A DNA stretch of 64,000 bases from the NCBI GenBank assembly GCA_964019165.1, contig OZ025282.1, forward strand, positions 3,994,131-4,058,130. Direction: 5' to 3'. The translations under genes and the position numbers were made by a program. The notes below the pieces were generated by a model. The model was not told where the DNA came from and made no database searches. It worked only from the letters and a program-made list of their open reading frames with translations. Origin of the DNA: Mastigias papua. Lineage: Eukaryota; Cnidaria; Scyphozoa; Rhizostomeae; Mastigiidae. This document shows, in pieces, positions 33,917-64,000 of this stretch; position 1 is the first letter of the stretch, and the number at the start of each line of letters is the position of its first letter.

Positions 33917-34063
33917 ATTCAAAAATATTATACTTTCTTCTGTTGTAAACGTTTCGATATATTATCTTCATCAGTACTAACATTACAATGATTGTAATGT
34001 TAGTACTGATGAATGATAATATATCGAAACGTTTACAACAGAAGAAAGTATATTTTTGAATTC
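33917..34063. mobile_element. Palindrome with hammerhead-like cores on both strands
   Basis: A near-perfect 147-bp palindrome centred at 33990. The plus strand has CTGATGA (34006-34012) and CGAAAC (34025-34030). The minus strand has the same pair at 33968-33974 and 33951-33956. CUGAUGA then GAAAC is the conserved core of type I hammerhead ribozymes, which are known from Penelope-like elements and related small retroelements. In the left arm a short stem II (GAU/AUC) can form with one extra base. It sits between (TA)n arrays just past the 3' end of gene C. Catalysis is not shown. Confidence 0.5.
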
Positions 34064-34107
34064 TCTATGTTTTACTTATATACTAAGTTAGTGCGGCTTT
34101 GACTTAT

Positions 34108-34109
<2 letters not shown>

Positions 34110-34182
<73 letters not shown>
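34110..34182. repeat. (TA)n microsatellite
   Basis: Nearly pure TA on the other side of the palindrome. Confidence 0.95.
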
Positions 34183-34183
<1 letters not shown>

Positions 34184-34609
34184 TATCGGTAATTGCTTTC
34201 ATTAATTAACATTCATATGTACATCATATATTAAATATAATAACAAAAATGTGTTCTAATCATAAATTGCTCGATGAACATGAGGAAATTCTGTAAATCT
34301 ATATGATACCAATATGAATTAAACACTGCCAATCAAATACACTTTCATAAATTAAAAATTGAAATATCTAATGCAATTTGGAACGAACAGGGGCAAGAGA
34401 TGCTTAATGAAAACTTGAAAGTCTTGGGGAAACATAAGAACATATGTTATGTCGTTTCTCACTTCAACGGGAAAGAACAGTTGGGGTTTCTGACGAAAAA
34501 TTACTCCGTCTGCCATCTTCTTCAATAAACAGTTAATTGGCATGATGATTGCCTTGCAGCTATAATGCTTCCTGCTGGAAAATACACATCTTGCACTTCT
34601 GCGTATACG

Positions 34610-48258
<13,649 letters not shown>

Positions 48259-48612
48259 CTCAGTCTCTAATGCCCTTGAGGTTTCTTCCATCTTTTTCTT
48301 CGTTTTTGCATTGCAACCAAGATGCACAGCAGGCTTTCATCCAACGTCAATTTACTTCCCCTTTAACTAAGAGGGGAACAACCGGTTGCACTTTGCGCAG
48401 GCGGAGAGCAAGATGGAAAAAGTATTTGACATGCGCGAAAAGTGCGCAGCGTCCTTCTTGGATACAGTAAATAAACGGCACACGACAACAGACGCCATAT
48501 TGAAATAATAGAATGTAGCCACAATGTAGCACGTACTGTATAAGCTGACGAAATTGACAATTTTGCGCCCTTTTTTGAATTCAATTTCTTACGTACTCAA
48601 AATAGTCTAACA

Positions 48613-48801
48613 ATGTTTGCAGTTAAACTTACAGTTTTACTAATAGTTATTGTTTATGCGATTTGCGGGAGACAACTCCATAGAGGCAAAAAGAGCTGCG
48701 AGAGACGAGGCAAAGTTACAAAGAAACAGAGAGAGAACTATAAAAGGAGTCGTAACTTTGACAAATCTTTTATAAAAGAAATTATGGTCCCTTCATTATG
48801 A
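48613..48801 (+). CDS. Small putative secreted basic peptide (hypothetical)
   Basis: 62 codons from an ATG, divergent from gene C, whose start lies about 355 bp away. Residues 1-19 look like a signal peptide: a short basic start, then a VLLIVIVYAICG hydrophobic core ending near Gly19. The rest is short and very basic (KKSCERRGK, KKQRENYKRSRNF) with a single Cys. No family is recognised. The next 400 bp hold more basic, Lys-rich open stretches (RDKPPNKRGKRKSGC around 48896-48940; KYRSTNNENNCSYG around 48973) in shifting frames, so it may be one exon of a longer spliced or decayed gene. It could also be chance. Confidence 0.3.
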   Translation: MFAVKLTVLLIVIVYAICGRQLHRGKKSCERRGKVTKKQRENYKRSRNFDKSFIKEIMVPSL

Positions 48802-49559
48802 CACAATAAATTTACATCATATACTTAAATCAATTCAGATTCACATCAGCTTTTGAAACTTCAATTCATGAAATTTAATTTATGTTGCAATTGTAGAGAG
48901 ACAAACCTCCAAATAAACGTGGAAAAAGAAAAAGTGGATGCACTTTTTTAGCCACTCCACAACAAAAAAGGGTATAAATATCGAAGCACTAACAATGAAA
49001 ATAACTGCTCTTATGGCCTTCATGAAATTCGTAAGGAATGCGATTCTAGCAACAAAATCGTTCAAGAAAAAAGGAAAATCTTCTTTGTCGATATATCTAA
49101 TTGGACTCCGAAGAAAACTACCTTTGAGAATATCTAAGAAGTCATACTGCAGATGCTCTAATGGGGCCTACAGTCATGCGAACTTTAACAGGAACAATGG
49201 AACAACTCTCTAAGCGTTAGTATATTTCTCTAATTTTTACTACATTTTTCTAATTACCATTTACATTTTCCTACTATAGGTAATTCTTATTTTCACTTAA
49301 TCAAATTTTCAACTTATTTCAAACGACATGCAGAATATCCAAACTCAACTCTCCTGAAACTGCTTCATGAAGTAAAACCATTTTGCTCTAAATGGCAAAA
49401 GTATTCTACCAAACATTCATTTCAAATGCTAGCAAATTTTCTCGAATCACCCGAAAAAGAGGTCAGAAATGATGCAGTAAGAGAGAAGATAAGGGTTAAA
49501 AACACCAGCTATATGGTTAAAGACCATTACAGATGTCACCAGAACAACATAGAAAAGAA

Positions 49560-51400
49560 AAGGAAATGGGCTCGACATGGTCTCTTGTGGGTGAATAGGT
49601 GCCTTGCTCAAATCCGTCGTTATATTTCTTTTGAGGTACACTCCCAAGCACTCGAGAGCCCTTCGGCATGTCACTAGGCTCAAAATGGTTCCTTTTGACC
49701 AGCTGTACCAGTATATGACAGACAATGGTCTGTTCTCAGGTGATCAATCAGGCTTTTTACGTCGTTCTTCTACCTTTACTTGCCCAAAATACTGATAACT
49801 GGTACAGTGGGTTAGATCTTGGACAGTCTTTGGGTCTGGTATTTGTTCACACAATAGAAGACCTTTGACACCTTTGATCATAAAATTTTATGTCTGGAGC
49901 TTTTTGCACTATAGCTGCACTTTCTTGGTTCAAATCTTACCTTTCTAGGCATAAACAGTTCCTGGGTCATTTGCATTGATAAGGAGATTGAGGTCCTAGA
50001 AACTGATGTTCCTCAGGGCTCATCCCTAGGCCGCTTACATTTTCTGATTTGTATCAATGACCTTCCATTGGCTGTCAAGGAATCTGTTGTACTAATGCAT
50101 GCAGATGATACCAATCTGTGTCATAAATCCCAGCTGAATGAGACTATTAATAAAGACCTCAGAAAACTTTACATTTGGCTACAGGGCAATAAACTCACTG
50201 TAATTGTTGCTAACACTAAATCCATGCTTGTCTCAACCAAACAAAAGCACAACATGCTCAAAAGTCAAAATGAGGATTTTGAACGTAAAAATTCAGAATA
50301 GTAAAAAGTTTTAAATTATAAAAATATCAAATCTTAATTTTCTAATTTGCAATTTTGAAAAATTTAAAGTTTTACAAATATTAAATCTTTTAAATTTGCA
50401 ATGTTTAAGATTTCACATTTGAAAATGTGAAATTTTAATATTTGAAAATTTGCAAATCTAATCATTTGCAAATTTTAAATTCTTAAATCCAAATACTTAC
50501 AATGTAAAATCCTTAAATTGCAAATTCTTAAAAGTTCAAAATTTTTATAAGTAAAAATTTTAAAATTGCAAATTTGTAAAACTTAACATCCTTTACTATT
50601 GCAAATTTCTAGCACTTTACTTTGTTGAAATAGCAATTTTTAACATTCGAATTCTTTTAAAATTGCAAAATTTCGAATTCTTAAGATTATGCATTTCTAA
50701 AACTGCAATTATTTTACTATTCCAAGTTTTACATTTTACACTTTTAAATTCCAACTTTTAAAATCTCAAACTTTTAAAAGTACCAACTTTAACATTTGAA
50801 ATTGTAAAGCTTGCAATATTAAAATTCTCTTTGTGATTAATGGCTCCAGATGCCTGGAGATACTTCTTATTGTTGGCTGGAACTGTTGGCTTCTTAACAT
50901 ATGGTAAGTCTTTCCTACCAAAAGAATCCTTAATGACTGTCTACAGAAGTATAGTGGAGCCCCAATTTCGATATTGCTGCTCTGTTTGGGGATGCTGTGG
51001 TTCAATAGAAGCTACACAGCTGAAAAGACCTCAAAGTCATGCTGCTAGAGTAATATCAAATACTTGCAGACCACTTATCCAAGAGCTTGGATGGAAGACC
51101 ATTAAAGAACTGATAAATGAAGAAACTAAAACAATGGCTTGTAAATCTTTACATGAGTTGGCTCCAGAATACCGTTGTGGGCCTTTCACTGCTAACCCAC
51201 ACTTAGCTTCCCACAACCTCATCAATACTGCAATAGACCAGAGATTGTCCAAGAAACAAATCAGCAAATGGGCAAACATTTTTTTCTTACAGAGCAGTTA
51301 AGTTGGTGAATCGTCTCTCAGCTGAGTTTAAGCAGACATCATTGCTAGGTATCCAGTGGTTAAAAATTTTTTTATAAAAATTTTCATTTTTTTAGCTGTT
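49560..51400 (+). pseudogene. LINE remnant (non-LTR RT) with AT-rich insertion
   Basis: Plus-strand pieces: FDQLYQYMTDNGLFSGDQSG (about 49700), then decayed RT; the catalytic patch MHADDTNLCHKSQL (about 50096); LYIWLQGNKLTV; then, after the AT-rich block 50300-50830, VGFLTYGKSFLPKESLMTVY, YRSIVEPQFRYCCSVWG, LGWKTIKELINEETKTM and LHELAPEY. This is the RT thumb and C-terminus of a CR1/Jockey-group LINE. Stops and frameshifts make it inactive. Confidence 0.8.
50300..50830. repeat. AT-rich quasi-repeat with TTGCAAATTT motif
   Basis: About 530 bp of degenerate iterations of AAATTTTAAAATTGCAAATTT-like words, with TTGCAA as the only recurring G/C-containing core (well over ten times). It interrupts the LINE coding sequence between the ADD region and the thumb domain. 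It looks like an expanded, diverged minisatellite. Confidence 0.7.
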
Positions 51401-53799
51401 GTATTATAAAAGTTTGTAATACGGAACTTTAAGAACCTTAGATGCGATTTAACAGGGGGTGGCTTTTTCCAGTATTATCTATTTAATACTTTTGTAAATT
51501 GTATCATTTTAAGGACAACTTGAAAATCAGCTCTGCAGAAGGGCAACCCTTTGTATGACATATGAAAATATAACATATAGCAAGAATGATAGGCAAAGAT
51601 CATCACGCGAGTTGATTCCCAGTAAGAGAATACACAAATAGACAAAGAAAGAGAATACACAAATAGACAAAGGCAGTGGCATCAAGGAATCCGTGGATGC
51701 AATCCACTACAAGTGACGTGACAAGCCGATGGTCGTGATGATGACGGATGGTAACTGCAATGTTGAGTTCTCAAATAAAACGTCACTAGAGTAAATTCTA
51801 TTTGCAAATTACTGCTTGTTTGCAAAGAACATTTTAAGCCTGGGATAAACAGACCAGCAACAGACCTTTTCCATTTTTGATGGTCGTAGTTTCATGCCAG
51901 TTGTTAGTGGGAGCGTGGGGGCATTAAATCCTCTCTGGAAAAGCATTTCGTCGGCAAAACTTGCCTTCTATCGGCAAATCATATTTCTCACTAAATATTG
52001 CGGCTTTTCGTTGACTATTGCAGCTTTCACAGATATCACAACTAGATATCTACCATGCCTGTCTGCACTAGAAGAATATTGAAAAGTGTCGGTTTTGCCA
52101 TTAGAAACTACAGCCAATCCTTTGATGCCACGCCCATATCGTAGGCAAATTTTTATTTCACGGCCCCCAGAAGCAGCATTCTCGCGAAGGCCCTGTATAT
52201 ATTCTAACAATAAGAAAAGGTGAAGCAGAGCATTTTATTGAATTGTTTCAAAGATTTTTAAAAACGTGCCTATTTTAGAGAGGTTTTGGCCACACTATGT
52301 GGTCTTGGAAAACCAGAGTTTGGTCTTGGAAATTTAAAAGAATGATCATTGTCAGACATGGGCGTAGAGGGACTTTAAATTTACGGGGCTGCAAGCTGTC
52401 CGTCCAAGTCACTCATCTGTTGCCTGAAAGAAGTTGCCTAGCCATATTGACAGATATTTTCAGGAAAGCTATTGTTCTTTCAGAAGAAATTGCCCGAACG
52501 GAATGGATTTTGCTATACTGCGGAGAGGGGGGCCTGCAGCACTCCCCGCTCCCCGCCTCTTACGCATATGCTGTTTGACGATGTTGAAATTCTTAAGACT
52601 TTTATCCTATTTGACTATCATTCCGTATGATAACCTTTTCTTAAAACTTTATCGCATGCCAGAAAGAACGTTAGCCGTATTGCACAATGTCAAGCAATAG
52701 AGGGCAATATCTGCAATTTTTGAGGGTTGCAGGGCATAACAGTCAAAAAGTCCTTACAGAGCGCTGCCAACTTGCAAAACAGTGCACCAAAGTGTATTCT
52801 CGGCACTGTAACATAGTGTATTCTCGGAAATTTTCCACAGAATAGGCACTGCTATAAGAAAGAGGTTTTTAGCGTGCAAAACATCCTATTTACTATAAAC
52901 AAACAGAAACACCTAGGCCTATAGTGTGAATCAAGTCTTCGTACAAGAAAAAAAACAAATTAGAAGCTGGCCATACATATTTTTCCTGTCTTATTACCTC
53001 GCCAAGGTATTTTTCTACCATTGGCGTGCCGAAGGACTTTCGAGTGACTGGTATAGGAAAAGAAATTTGCCGAAAGGCTGGAAAAAGGCACCATGCATTG
53101 TAAGAAAAGACCGCAGCCGCAACAGAAAAAAGGTCTATTACCGACAAGCCATGGTTGGTATGGTAACTCTCACTGACAAGCCAACAAATTACCGACAGCT
53201 TGTGCAAAAAGTGGGGAGGGGGATACGACACCCCCATACTACCTATTGCGGGAAGCGTGTGATATCTGCCTGTGAAAGTAAAAAATGATGCTGGACAACG
53301 TAGCAGAAGATAATTAGGATCGAGTTTATAATTTTAATAGCTCTTCACCATCACCAAAATAAATAAAATATACACACAATGCTAAGTGAATCTAGGTTAT
53401 GATAAATCTATTCCATGTCGATGATGCCAGCTCATCATGTCAATAAATGAGTGGATGGAAAAGAAAACAAAACAAGATGGACACAAAAGTATTCTTCAAT
53501 GCCGAAATCATTGATTCATATAGAGTTTGCATCAGTATTGACGCAATAAATCAATAAAAATCTATCATTAATTATTAAAGTACTAAATAAATTTGTAAGC
53601 TATTAACAATAAAAGGTAGGGGAATAGCCCTAATATCCTCCTAGTCCCGTTAAACTTTCATACTTTCATTACGAATACATTATCTGCACTAGCCGCAATG
53701 AACCCCTACTATACTAGTGCCTATTGTACATTAATTAACAGAATAAATTCTAAATTCAATACCATTCAAATTAAAAAACACCCCTAATATACACAGTAG
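51401..53799. other. Spacer between gene C and PAL
   Basis: No gene recognised. Contains one copy of the dispersed repeat at 51930-52150. The block 52940-53240 is open on the plus strand (RKRNLPKGWKKAPC, RKKVYYRQAM) without a domain I recognise. Confidence 0.45.
51930..52150 (+). repeat. Dispersed repeat, copy 1 (partner 54165-54405)
   Basis: Colinear with 54165-54405. Shared landmarks are AAAAGCA-TTCGTCGG, AAAACTTGCCTT, ATTTCTC-CTAAA, ATTGCA-C and CCAATCCTT. No inverted ends identified; class unknown. Confidence 0.6.
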
Positions 53800-63785
<9,986 letters not shown>

Positions 63786-63801
63786 CTAAAAGATACGATA
63801 A

Positions 63802-64000
63802 AATTCAGAACTTCAATCAAATCAGTTGTGACAAAAGGAGTTTCTCCGTCGCATACAACTAATATTTCAGTACCCTATGACACTCTTAATAGTTTAAGCA
63901 TGTTTGGTAATTAATAATACAGAAAAAATTCAGAACTTCAATCAAATCAGTTGTGACAAAAGGAGTTTCTCCGTCGCATACAACTAATATTTCAGTACCC
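63802..64000. repeat. Tandem duplication, 125-bp period, cut by window edge
   Basis: About 75 bp starting AAATTCAGAACTTC recur exactly 125 bp later and run to the last base shown. The match appears perfect. It lies directly upstream of the acceptor of the first visible PAL exon. Confidence 0.85.

Noticed and set aside
48896..49000. Possible FGF-like C-terminal motif (NKRGKRKSG...TFLATP) downstream of the small ORF
   Set aside because: A short basic match only, with a frame break and no core beta-trefoil residues. I consider it chance.

Overview
This is animal nuclear DNA: AT-rich, with spliced genes, long (TA)n and (TG)n arrays, and many DNA-transposon miniatures (MITEs) and broken LINEs. 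The LINE fragments are CR1/L2-like, with tails ending in GAAATATGAAAT-type repeats. They resemble those I associate with cnidarians, so an anthozoan or other cnidarian is my best guess, at moderate confidence. There is no bacterial, plasmid or CRISPR content.

Four protein-coding genes can be rebuilt exon by exon, all on the minus strand. Three are tandem paralogues: gene A (4399-13886, 6 exons, 442 aa), gene B (18276-25844, 6 exons, 450 aa) and gene C (34610-48258, 5 exons, 579 aa). Each encodes an N-terminal PH domain split by an intron at the same glycine codon, a Ser-rich linker, a Cys-x2-Cys/Lys-Arg-x-Ser block, a Tyr-x-x-Ile-Asp helix block, and one or two Tyr-x-x-Met motifs typical of PI3-kinase p85 SH2 ligands. 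A and C also carry a Pro-rich SH3-ligand-like motif that B has lost. The plan is that of a GAB/DOS/IRS-type docking protein, but the Cys-x2-Cys plus Tyr-x-x-Ile-Asp combination is not a named family I recognise. All exon junctions are phase-compatible and all three coding lengths divide by three. The second PH exon is exactly 185 nt in each gene.

The fourth gene (53800-63785, continuing past the right edge) is the 3' part of a peptidyl-alpha-hydroxyglycine alpha-amidating lyase (PAL). This is the second catalytic half of the peptide-amidation pathway that makes neuropeptides. Eight exons give 311 residues, with every expected zinc ligand and catalytic Arg/Tyr motif in place and no C-terminal membrane anchor.

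Intergenic and intronic DNA is dominated by mobile elements. These include a nested foldback transposon (7516-9245), several TIR elements with visible target-site duplications (Tc1/mariner, pogo-like, Harbinger-like and unassigned families), and LINE remnants at 28095-32045, 49560-51400 and 63168-63535. There is also a 118-bp inverted pair of tRNA-Arg-like SINE units (55032-55394) and a palindrome with hammerhead-ribozyme-like cores between (TA)n arrays (33917-34063).

Layout: 1-4.4 kb, no gene; 4.4-13.9 kb, gene A; 14-18.3 kb, spacer with a possible CRE-containing promoter and MITEs; 18.3-25.8 kb, gene B; 26-34.6 kb, mobile-element-rich spacer; 34.6-48.3 kb, gene C; 48.3-53.8 kb, spacer with a small putative secreted ORF and a LINE; 53.8-64 kb, PAL.
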